Assembly (NCBI GenBank): GCA_030844895.1
Contig: CM061227.1
Coordinates: 76,806,575 to 76,870,574 of the forward strand
Origin: Ambrosia x helenae
Lineage: Eukaryota > Streptophyta > Magnoliopsida > Asterales > Asteraceae
Length of the DNA stretch: 64,000 bases
Reading direction: 5' to 3'
In this document: one piece after another, positions 11,877 through 22,199 of the stretch
Layout: each line of letters begins with the position of its first letter
Numbering within the stretch: position 1 is the stretch's first letter
Translations under genes and position numbers: made by a program
Notes under the pieces: generated by a model
What the model saw: the letters and a program-made list of their open reading frames with translations, nothing else
Databases searched by the model: none
Told to the model about the DNA's origin: nothing

Positions 11877-12350
11877 TGTATGAGGATCAAATTGTCAAAA
11901 ACAAAGACTTTGAGCAAACAAGTATATTAATTCAGGTGCGGAATCCCTGAATCGATTACGAAATGATAATAATGCTAACAAAACACACAAATCACTTTCA
12001 AAGATTCCAGTTCATTGATAAACATGTTGATTAAGCTTACAAAATGATGTTTACAATGATATAAAGTAAAATAAGACACAAAGAAACTCTAGGGAGAGAA
12101 CACACTCAAAGGAGGGAAACAAAATGACAACCGTTTACTTTAAAATCTGATTCAGCCTATTTATAGAACTGCACATTCGACCATACATATGGGCGAATGT
12201 GCACGTTCGACCATTCAAACGGGCGAATCAACAATTATAAACGACAAAACTTTCCTTCGACCTTGAGCTTCTCCCTTCGACCAAAACTTTCATCTTCGAC
12301 CATACGATTTTCCACCTTCAACCATACGATTATGACAAAACAAGATTGTA
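11877..12350 (-). repeat. 5' LTR of Copia 2, with dyad array upstream of TATA
   Basis: The inner end is TGTATGAGGATC at 11877. A TATA box on the minus strand (CTATAAATAG) lies at 12157-12166. Immediately upstream are two 24-bp dyads, 12175-12198 and 12205-12228, each TTCGACC, about 8-10 bases, GGGCGAA. More TTCGACC half-sites continue to about 12330. The outer end is not certain, since no TSD can be tested; CA near 12346 is a candidate. Confidence 0.7.
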
Positions 12351-12496
12351 TTAGCAATTCAATAGCACTAGTCGCATAAATTGATATAAATATTAGATCC
12401 CAATGGTCTAAAAAAAAGAAAAAGAAAACCCCTGAAACTCATGGGCAAGTCTCAATATACCTCTGCAAACAACCACAGATGTATCTACAATTGGAT
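12351..12496 (-). other. Short 3' flank of the BPC gene
   Basis: About 150 bp separate the BPC stop codon from the Copia 2 LTR. It includes an A-rich run near 12410-12430 on the plus strand. The Copia element therefore sits in or right after the 3' UTR of this gene. Confidence 0.45.
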
Positions 12497-13395
12497 CTAT
12501 CTGATTGTTACAAACTTGTTGGTCCCATGTTTAGCCCAATGAGGCCTAAAATCAATTGCATTATCAAAACTATACCCTTCAGAAGCCAGCTTCTCCAACA
12601 CCTTCTTGAACGCCCCCAGGCTCATCTTCCGGCCCGCAATCCTTGCCCCACGCCGTTTCGTACTGATTGGCAGCGGATACATCGAAATGGTGGTGGTGCA
12701 ACACGCCGACTGCCACCCACCAGACCCCCAGCGATAACACTGTTGAGGCGTTCCAGTGCACGAACAAACCGGTATAGGGATCCCTGATATGTCTATATCC
12801 AGCCCGTTTATAACAATATCCAAACTCTGTTTCATAACCTTCGATCGTTGGCCAATTTGGTTTGTATTTTCCTTTGCTTTCTTCGGCTTCTTCCCTCGTG
12901 GGCCTTTTGGGCCCGTTGGGCCGCTGACCTCTTCTTCACCGGCCCACTCCCACCAACGTTGCCTACACCTTCACCTTCGCATTCACCATCCCCACTACCG
13001 ATATCCTCCAAACTCATTCCCTGCTCCTTCGACGGATCACTCGGCTGCATAACGTGGACCAAATTCGAACCCGAACCCGATACATCCGACACAAAGGTAG
13101 GGTTACCCAGTCCGGGTAGCATATGTAAAAGTCTCTCCCTATGTGCCCAGCTATCTCTCATGTATGGCATTGGTATGAGGGGGTGGTGATGGTAACCGGC
13201 AGCCACGGAGGTAGTAGCGGTGACCACGGCTGCACCGCCATTAGGGTTTATCATTATAGGGGTTTCACGGGGAGTTAAAAAGGGTTTTGTGTCTCTATGG
13301 TCACCAAAAGGAGACATTAACTGCAGCCCAATATGTTCTTTAAATGATGGCTCATAATATCCCCAATTTCGCATATTCAACCCATCATCATCCAT
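12497..13395 (-). pseudogene. Class I BASIC PENTACYSTEINE (BBR/BPC, GAGA-binding) transcription factor, frameshifted
   Basis: BPC proteins are plant nuclear factors that bind GA/CT-rich DNA. The start at 13395 (MDDDGLNMRNWGYYEP) is the canonical class I start; an ATG 14 codons upstream adds a tail not seen in the family. The N-terminal part has GLQLMSPF and TKPFL, the middle is basic (KKRSAAQRAQKA). The C-terminal DNA-binding domain is complete, with VCSCTGTPQQCYRWG, GGWQSACCT, STKRRGARIAGRKMS and the final HWAKHGTNKFVTIR. The five conserved cysteines are present. The two halves are in different frames: one G is missing in the plus-strand G run at about 12900-12902, after which the upstream frame stops at about 12832. 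Apart from this the gene looks complete and has no intron in the coding region. A sequencing error cannot be excluded; otherwise it is a recent pseudogene. Confidence 0.85.
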
Positions 13396-13616
13396 TGTGT
13401 GGGTAAAACAGCTCTTTTGTATCAGCAGCATCTTCATATTTCTTTAATGAGTTGGTGCTACACCATCAAAATGATAAAAAGAAATTTTAGCTATACCCAA
13501 GGTTCTTGATGCACTGTATCATCAAGGAACTTGGTGAAGAGGTACTTGTGGGTGAACCAACCTAGTTAAACCCTTTAACCTCACAAGTATTCTTAAGGCA
13601 TAATAAACCGGCTTCC
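13396..13616. other. 5' flank of the BPC gene, no other feature seen
   Basis: The stretch upstream of the BPC start has no coding sense on either strand. It should hold the 5' UTR and promoter of the BPC gene, but I could not pick out a convincing TATA box. Confidence 0.4.
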
Positions 13617-14848
13617 TTGCCTAAAGATGACCTAGGGGAACAAGAAACAGCCCCTAAGGAAACCACATCTTCCAAACCCATTTCCTCAAAAGCCAAAAAG
13701 CCCAAGCAAAAATCCAAACCCACCAACCAAAAAGAAAAGCAATTCAGGAGAAAGAGATGCCTAAATTTGCTAATGTGCAATCTGCACTTCCTAAAGATGT
13801 GACTGAAACTTCCTCTCAGTTACATTCATCTCCACCCTCACCTAAAAGAGCTAAACCAATTTCTATTCAGTTTTCTAGAAAGAAACTTAAAAATACCAAA
13901 ACTGATGACACTGTTTCTGAAACTAGTGAAACCATCCAAACTACTAAGCCAAAACATTCACACACAATAGTTGAGATAGCTCAATTTCTCTCTGGGCTAA
14001 AAGAAAACATCCCATCTGAAAATGTCATTCCCCAATCACCACCTAAAATAAGGGAACAAACTACTGAACTTGACATGGATGTGGATGTTATCAGCCTTAT
14101 CTCTACAGATGAGGAGGAACCAAGGCATCTAAGCCCAAACTTAGATTCCTTAGGTATATTTGAGGCTGCTACTACTCTTATACCACCCAGTGGTGGATTT
14201 GAGGATAGTAGTAACATTATTAAGACCTCACTTGTGGCAACTGCTGATGAAGCCTTGAGCCTGAGACAGGAAATCCCCAGACCCAAGACAAAGGGGTACA
14301 TGAGACTACTAGGTTGGGCCTAGTTTCATAGTTTAACTGATGAAGTCATCATTGATGATGTAGTCAGAGATTCAGATGATTCCATTAATTTGGATGATGT
14401 TTCAACAATTCCACAAAAAGAATTGACGGCTGAATGTGAAGGTTCTGGATCCAGTGTCTCTGTACTCAAAGAGTCAGTCACAAAAGATCAGGTTAAAGAC
14501 CACTTAAACCCTTATTCCCCAAAAGTTGCATCCCCGGTTCACACTGAGGATCACCCAAAAACACACCCTCCACACTCACAAAATCCTACCTAATTCTCTG
14601 GGTCATCAAGCATAGAACTGAACCAACTATGCAGCCTAGAAGGTCCCCTATACTAGATGATTCACCAGCTTATCTCATCACATCTCCAAACCTTTACAAA
14701 TGTTATGGAGTTGAAGAACAAGAAACAATTGGAGATGATCAACAATGCTATAGATTTGAATATGAGAGACTTGTCCAGAAGGGTTGAGGACAACAGAAGG
14801 CAACATGAACATCGATCTGGTGTTGCACCTCCTGCTCCTTGGTTTTGA
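13617..14848 (+). pseudogene. Decayed ORF of unknown, probably transposon origin
   Basis: A plus-strand frame is readable from 13757 to 14848 with three in-frame stops (14321, 14591, 14654), and 13617-13756 continues it upstream in another frame. The product would be hydrophilic and rich in S, T, P, K and E (PKEKQ-type lysine clusters, LSPNLDSLG, STIPQKELTAE) with a likely helical C-terminal part (KKQLEMINNAIDLNMRDL). I recognise no domain. It ends 25 bp before the LTR at 14874, in the same strand, with a purine-rich run (AAAAAGAGGG) between. That is where the last ORF and the polypurine tract of an LTR element would be. It may also be unrelated to the LTR, since a 5'-type primer-binding site follows that LTR. 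Confidence 0.45.
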
Positions 14849-14873
14849 GAAGTGGATGAAGCCAAAAAGAGGG

Positions 14874-17712
14874 TGTGATACCCCGCAATTTCAGGTTCTC
14901 ACTTTAACTAAACTCTAGTTACGTTCCTTGCATTATACTTAACTAGGGTTAGCTAGATAGGACACACGTTACATAGTTGTATGTTAATAACTGCATAAGG
15001 TGGTAATTCGAGGAATTACCAGACTGTATACATGATTAGTGAACCTCGGACGTTGGTGAATAATGAAGTTAAATAATTGGGTGTTAACTGATTTGGATTG
15101 ATTGTGATTACGTGCTTCTGTGATACTCGGTGAAACTATGTGCAAACCATATGTGATTTTGTAAACTTAAACCGAATACGTTAATAAGAATCGTTAAAGG
15201 TGGACCATTAGGATGATTGGGGTCTTAACATATGGGGTTACACTTATTACGGTCCGAAATAGCGAAAACGTCGAAGGAAAACACGTCGGGTGACGAAACG
15301 GGCCACCCACGCGGGCCAAGGCCCTGTGAGCGGCCGCTCACAGGGAGCGAGCGCCCGCTCGCCGGTTACCTGACATCTCTAAACCGCCTTAAACACCTAT
15401 TTAAGCAACCTTAAGCCTCTTGTATCACCTAAACTCAAACCCTAATCGTCCCTACTGCCTCACTTACGAAATATTAACCCCAAACAACCTGCTAAGGCGC
15501 AAGAACATCGATTGGGAAGCTCCAAAGGCGTTCGGTTGATTGAATTGAAGAGCTTGGGGTATAATCCTTAATCCTTTACGCTTTAATCTTATATTTATGC
15601 TATAAAAATCATATAACAAGGTTTGTCCAGGTCTGAAAGCTTTTGATAATTATTAAAACTTGAGGTTTTTGAAGATTAAACAAATTAAACATGATGATAG
15701 GCGATTAGTAATATCATAGGTTACTTGTTGCGCAAGTTGTTGAAGTTTTGATCATTAAAGTTGTAATCTTTGCATGAATAATGATAGAATCTGATCACAA
15801 TAGGTATTAGGAATGTTTGGTAATGGTTATTGATGATTATTAGGTATTATTGATTGATAATATGCAACTAGGGTTTGATATAATTGATAATATTGCATGA
15901 TTAGAATCTGGACAGAATCTAAATGTCGACTTGTAGGGTCTGTTTCGTGGCTTGAAAATAGTTGTTTTGATCGATTCCTTGCATGAATAGATTTTACATG
16001 GTCTTAGCTTTTTAGAATGGGCAAAATCATCTGATTTCGTTGTCGTTTGATTGTTTTTGGAATTTTCTTTGATTAAAGGTCATGTCAGATTTTCGGATTA
16101 ACAAACTGAGTCAACTTTAAACAATCATAACTCGAGTTTTACAAGGAATTAAGTTATGAAATTTGGACAGTAGGTTAACATTGGAATAACTTGGCTTTTC
16201 CAAGTAGATTCATCCCGTTTGGATGAACACACGATTTTTAAGATTTTTTCTACTAACCTGACCTGCTGTATAAACTTTCTGGACATATCTGTGATGTACG
16301 ATTTTTCATGATTTTTGTGTTTGGTTTTAAGACAAAACAAAAAAATGGGTTATCAAATGAATCCCAAATAATATTCAGTAAAAATTTGGGAGTTTAACTC
16401 ACTGATTTATTATTTTAAATAAATTAGTTTTGGTGACACACAATCTGTCCTAAAAACGCAGATTGTGTATTTTGTGTTTGTGTAACTAATTGGAGTCCTA
16501 TGTGGTATGTGTTTGATATATATTTGAATGGGCACTTATATGAGATGCATATGAAGTGTAAAACTAATGATAACCAACACATTCACCAACGAGTCCGTAG
16601 GGTTTACTATTGCATGTAGAATCACTAGGTGTCACCTACACACTTCTGAACGTTTAAACGTCTTGGACAAACGAGTTATATGGTGTGATGATATTATGCC
16701 TATACTTACTTAGTGACACTTATGTTAGGGAGTCGATAGCATACTTTACTTGCGGTTTGGATTTCTTTTGCTTGCACACTAAGGTAAGTTTCACTACTCT
16801 TTTTCTCAAAAGCATGCGTCTCAGGTATGAGACGACTTACTTAACATTTTTCCAGTCCGGTTTGGGACTACTTACGTATCCCTGGTTGGGATGTTATGGA
16901 TCCTTGTGTGGGTCGTTTACTTTGATGGATCCTTGTGTGGGTCTTTTACTTTGCTAGTTCGCAAACTGTGTCCTTGATGAACTAAACCAACTCTATCATC
17001 TGTAAGTCCTCAGGTACCGAATGAGTTGCCGGATTGGCAAGCGGGTTATTAGTTGATAGCGCTATTAGGTCTTACAAACCTCACACCGGCTCGGGGAGCG
17101 CGGGGGTGAACTATAACTTAACGAAACTTTATCATTGTGGATAGACAATGATATCAGGCATGCGGCGCACTTTTGTGGCTACACGTACATAGCAGTTCGG
17201 TATATTCGGTGTTAGTTATCATGAATGGGCTAGCTACCTTGACATGCGACGAACTAGTGGTTACACGGTTCTAGGAACCAACTCAATTACTTGTCTACGT
17301 GGTTTTGGAAACCAGCGCATTTACATACTCAATTACTTTACTTGTGAACTCACCAGCTTTATGTTGACACACGATTTACATGTTTTCTGCAGGTAGTTAG
17401 CTTCCGGTGCCAGGATTAGAAAGCACTGTACACTTCACTGCATTTGGGGTCTTGGGCATACACATAAATTACATATTATGCTTTTACCTTTTCTCTCATA
17501 TGGTTTTAATTTGGGCGCGTTGTTTTGCGCATGGTTTTTAAAAAGGTTTAAATTTGGTTTACGCTTCCGCAGCTTAACTAAACTTGGTTTTCGAAAACGA
17601 ACTAAATGGTTTGGACATTTAGAGTTCGTTCATGTGACTTATGGCTATGGGATCCTGGTTTGTCATGCGCCTCGCGGTATAAACCCCGTAGTGGAAATTT
17701 GAGGGTGTGACA
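14874..17712 (+). repeat. Gypsy-type LTR (2.8 kb), plus strand, with PBS
   Basis: The LTR starts TGTGATACCCCGC and ends GGGTGTGACA, and is followed by a primer-binding site. The reverse complement matches the solo LTR at 40217-43087 along its length, including both ends. A motif array at 15322-15366 contains a perfect 24-bp palindrome (15322-15345, centre CGGCCG) and a second dyad around CGAGCGCCCGCTCG. About 30 bp later comes a TATA-like CTATTTAAG at 15397-15405. Its partner LTR and internal region are not seen; about 75 bp after the LTR the sequence passes into a Copia LTR. Confidence 0.85.
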
Positions 17713-17715
17713 GAT

Positions 17716-17788
17716 TGGTATCAGAGCCATTGGTTATAGTGAACTAGGACTGCATGTTGAGTCTAGTCTATAATCATCATAGCATAAG
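17716..17788 (+). promoter_or_regulatory. Primer-binding site and short leader of the Gypsy element
   Basis: TGGTATCAGAGCC at 17716 is the initiator tRNA-Met site. The next 50 bases (to GCATGTTGAGTC) match in reverse complement the leader beside the 5' LTR of the large Gypsy element near 46990-47050. This links the 14874 LTR to the same lineage. The rest of this element is missing. Confidence 0.8.
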
Positions 17789-18330
17789 TACTGAAGAAGC
17801 TTATACAAAGTGTTGAAGACAAAGTTCTGAAGATGAACGAGACAAACATTTGAAGAATACTCATCAGAAGTTTTGTAACTCATCAGTACCTCTGATAGAA
17901 GCTTCCCACCGCCCTTGTACTTCAGTAGTTTAGTATTATATTAGTTTTAAGTTACTTATGTACAAGTTCCAATACTACAGCCTGTTGTAGTATTATTATA
18001 ATTGTTTCAATACTTCTCTTGTACGTATTACATAGTCTATAAATAGATGGGTTCATCCCTCTATTTTAGACAAGCTTTTGCAGTAACATTTCTAATATAT
18101 TTGAGAATCATTTCAAAGCAACTTATTATTGTTTTATTCATTAACTACTTAGATTCTCATTCTCATTAACTGTCTTAGTTTCTACATTCAAGGGGGGAGT
18201 AATAACTCCTGTTAAAAGTGATACTTTAACTTAGAACACTTATTACATTCCGTTGTGCATTTACTTTGATAAATCTTTACAAGTGTTCATAGAAGAATCT
18301 GTAATTAAACAAGCTTTCAAATCTAATAGA
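17789..18330 (+). repeat. LTR fragment or solo LTR related to Copia 1
   Basis: On the plus strand this follows the Copia 1 LTR in order: CTGAAGAAG start, TCATCAGTAC motifs, CACCGCC, the GTACAAGTTC segment, TATA box (TCTATAAATAGA near 18035), GGGTTCATCCCTCT, GGAGTAATAACTCCTG, and the TTCCGTTGTGC tail. Divergence is considerable. I could not find clean ends or a TSD, so solo LTR and fragment are both possible. Confidence 0.75.
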
Positions 18331-20924
18331 TGATTTTTATGATTAGTTTTAGGAGAACAAAAAAGGCTTAAGGAAAATAAGGAATGTTTAGCAAGTATTT
18401 AAAGTCGAGTCAAAACAATGGTAGAGGTCTTAATTTAGTTGTTCCAAAACCAGGAACACTCAGGATTTGGAAAAAAAATGCTAAGAACTTCGCAGGGCTT
18501 ACTCATAACTCAAGGAATAAAAGGTGAGGTTAAACCCGATGTTTAATGTTTACTCTTACAATAATACTCTAAACTAAAGACTGACTAGGGTCTGTTCTTG
18601 GTTTGACTTCCAGTCTCATTCCCGAACCACCATCAGTGTTTATATATAGGGTGTACCACAGCTAACCCACGACACCTTTGATACCTCGAAAACGTACTGG
18701 AAATCTCTCCTAAAACCCTAATAGAATTCTACACCACCTTAATGTACTTGTAAATTCGTGATTACATTCCGGACCGCAATCGGCAATTTACCTTACATTA
18801 GGGTGTTATGTCCTTCTATGACACTAACTCGAACACCAATAACGATTAAAAGTATAAAGACTATGCAAAAAGAGGGGTGTCATGTTTCGTGCACATTTAG
18901 GGCATAATGGGGTCCTTCCCTTAACTAGGTTCACCTCCTATACAAGCCCATTCACTGCATTAGACCACAAGACACTAGACACACACTGTGAGAGAGTAAT
19001 GTTTTGCTTAGTTTTCCTCCTAATTTTTCATGTTAAAAGAATAGTTTAACATGTCACCCGAGCACAAACACTAGCTTGGTTCATTAAGTCCCAATTGTAA
19101 AGGAATACTTTAATACTTCAACTTAAACATGAATACTAGCTTAGTTCGTCGGTTCTCTCTATTATTTGGTGTATCGGGTATCCATGGTCTAAATGTTTAT
19201 GCAAGGAGAAAGTTACAAATGCTTAGCTCAGGTATATGAATAACATATCTCATTAACGAAATATGAATCCAAAAAAAATGCAGGTATTATGATTATTCAT
19301 AAGTAAATCATATACTGAATTATCACGTATTTTGAAAGTAAAGTATCAACAAGGCATATGTAATTCACGCAACACAATAATGTATCAAACTAATTACAAC
19401 ATCCATCTATATGTGTAGCTTCATACATGAAGATCTTAACAGAATTAGACATATAGGTTGTTTATGTGTAATCAAGATTCACGTAAGTTCTAGCTATGTC
19501 ATGAAGACTAGTATCTAAGGCATACGGAATTCGTGCAAGGATAACAAAACAACTCGCAATCTAGGTCAATACTTATGTAACATCATGATGAAACAATAAC
19601 ATGTTAAGGACTTCCATTTATGAACATAAAATACAAGTTGACCTTGTCTAATGATTACAAGTTTAAGAAAATATATGAGTGTGGAAAGTGTTATGATTAA
19701 AATATCAGATTTAAAGTGAAATTCCAATTTCCAAGTCTCTATAAGAATGTCTAAATCACAAATAAAATCAAATTTGTAGGTTTTAAGAAAATCCATTGAT
19801 TTCAAACATTACAAATAATCATGTTAATTACTTTGAATAATAAAATCAAATCTCAAGTTTCGAGAATGTTAGAAAATTTTCGTGTTACATGTCATGAGGC
19901 TATAACTTCCATTAATTATAACAAAACTCATGATTAACACATATTATTGAAATTAAAGTTGAAAGTTAAACACACCAAACACTGTTTTAAAATCCAAACA
20001 TACGAGAGAACAGTTCGAGAACTAAAACAAATATGTTAAACGTAAGGATGATCCCAGGTGCCTTGATAATTTTAAGAAAATTTTTGTATTTCTAAATTTT
20101 CTTTCTATTTTGTAAGCCCAGTTTTATCTATAGAAAAATCATTATTCATTTACCTTATATGTGAAATGTTTTAACAAATACAAGCTACAAGTTGAAGTTG
20201 AGTAATTTCAAAATATTTATTACTACCAATCATTAATGGTTGGTAGTTTGTAGAAACCATGTGTTGATAAAGTATTTGATGGGACTAATATGGAAATTGT
20301 CAAGGCATCCTTTTCGAGGTCAGACTATGCCCCTACAAAAAGTTTAAGTAAATTTATGATGTATAAAACAGTTTATCATGAAAACGAAAGCTCAATGATG
20401 AAACATGAAAACATTGGGAGTTTTTGTCTAGTCATAAGACCCAGTAAAACTTTAACCGTTCAAAGAATTGAACTCAGTTGGTGGTTAATAAAGACGTTCT
20501 AAGTGGACACTCACTCCAGGAATCCCCAGGTAAGCATAACAGGTCCGTCGGTTGATTCGGATTTATGCGCTATGCTTTGCCTATGCTAGAAAACCCAGTG
20601 TACACGCATCCACCCTTCCAGATTGCACGTGTTCTCTCACGTAGAGTTCAATACTTTGAAGGGATGAAAAATCAATGAAAAACGAGAGTAGGTAATTAAG
20701 CCAAGAATATCCAGCATGCTCTAAAGTGTAGACCTTTTCCCCAAGTGAAGTCATTCACAAATCCCATGATGAAGAAAGAAGGAAGAAATGGAGAGAGGTA
20801 GGGGAAAGAACAAAAGATGTCAGTGGAGAAAAGTTAGTGAAACAAATAAACACAAATAAGACCAAGTACATGTTCTTAGATATAGTCTAGGTCATTTTAC
20901 TAATAACCTAATTCCCTATAACCA
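18331..20924. other. Non-coding 2.6 kb, probably interior of a degenerate minus-strand LTR element
   Basis: No frame longer than about 80 codons makes sense here and the sequence is A/T-rich. A primer-binding-like sequence at its right end (20925-20939, on the minus strand) and an LTR start at 20942 suggest that this is the internal region of a non-autonomous or decayed element read leftwards. I found no gag or pol text. Confidence 0.4.
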
Positions 20925-21333
20925 TGGCTCTGATACTAATTTGTAATACCCCAACCAATGGCGGAATCATTGGGGTGTCACGTAGTGAAGATTGTTCAAA
21001 AGCTCATGGTACTAAGGTGTAAATATTTGATTCAATGCTTCAAGTACAATTACAACTTTCATGACATACAAAATACAACTTTCACACGTTGTCTGGGTTA
21101 AGTCTATACTAAGTCCAAATGTCCTACAAGAAGTATCTCAACAAACAACCTGAAACATGTACGAAAATATTTTGTCAACATAAATAATGTTAGTGAGCAT
21201 ACTTGATTTGTATACGTAAAAAAAATGAGTTCAAAGAATATGTTTTACAACTCATGTGTCCAGATCTATCAAGGCATTATGTAAACACGTAGTAAACAAA
21301 CATGATAATGTCTAATGAATATAATTCACATAA
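20925..21333 (-). repeat. Primer-binding site and inner end of a minus-strand LTR
   Basis: GGCTCTGATACTAAT (20925-20939) is one mismatch from the reverse complement of the standard PBS. TGTAATACCCCAACC at 20942 then begins an LTR. It is cut at 21333 by a solo LTR and should resume at 25889. I cannot find its outer end. Confidence 0.55.
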
Positions 21334-22199
21334 TGTAACACCCGGACCAAGGTGGGCCTGGACGAAATAACAAATTGATACCAAACTTGCACAACGGATG
21401 TAACATGTGACTATATTCAACGTTTATACAAATTCTAATCCAAAATAATAATACAACTTAATAAATATAAATAAATAAATTTATAACTAATGCAGGGATG
21501 AATCGTGGCATTCGTCGAAGCAGCTTCCTTGAAAGGTTCTCTAGCCGAATCGATATATACCGAGCATATCTCTAGTCTCCAAGTAGTGTAGTCCTCGAAT
21601 TGTATATCTTCTAATAATGCATCTAGCAATCCACTACCTTGTAGCTCTATCTGTACGCATCTCTAATCCACGAGCTTGCTTATAATCTTACGCTTCAAAT
21701 TCATTCCAAAGCGATACATGAACACATGCTTAAAAATAGTCTGGGTCAACAAATATGTTGGTGAGTCCGTGTGTACGTTAAACTGGTTTTCAAAATAAGT
21801 TTATCTTCTCAAAACGAGTTTATCCTTCAAAAACATGTTCACAAGTTTACATAGTTCAACAATGGTGATGCACAAGTCACACCTCAAACCTAACACCGAA
21901 TCCATCTACTCTCATTATAGATTCCCATGGCAAAATATATGCCACAACGGTCCGCAGACCTCAGTGGAGGGTTTTCTGGGCTTCCGAATCCACTGTGCGT
22001 GGGGGATTCCCCAAGTAGTACTACCCACATATTAAGTGGCTCAATTCCCTTGGGTTAATGAGTGTGAATGGTATCGGGAGCACCTTGTCACATCATACTG
22101 ATTTATCATACTGGTTCATCAATTGGAAACATGTGTTCACCCCAAAATAGTTTAACTAATAAAAGGGGAAGTTCACAGAACTCACCTTGGTGGCGTATG

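Larger units (their letters stand above)
7191..12350 (-). mobile_element. Second Ty1/Copia element, 5' half only
   Basis: On the minus strand this has an LTR (about 12350-11877), primer-binding site, motif-rich leader and a long gag. Its pol is not in the window because Copia 1 is inserted at 7190, so any rest lies beyond the left edge. Gag shares the UBN2 layout with Copia 1 but little sequence, and the LTRs differ, so it is a separate family. The outer LTR end is uncertain by some tens of bases. The element ends roughly 150 bp from the stop codon of the BPC gene. Confidence 0.8.

Noticed and set aside
13396..13437. The upstream ATG at 13437 as the BPC start
   Set aside because: The extra 14 residues are not part of the family pattern, and MDDDG at 13395 is the usual class I start.
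17776..18340. A TSD for the Copia-like LTR fragment
   Set aside because: Different end choices were tried by eye and none gave matching 5-bp flanks.
20290..20502. A 70-codon plus-strand frame
   Set aside because: There is no domain, and neighbouring DNA is degenerate LTR-type sequence. It is probably chance.
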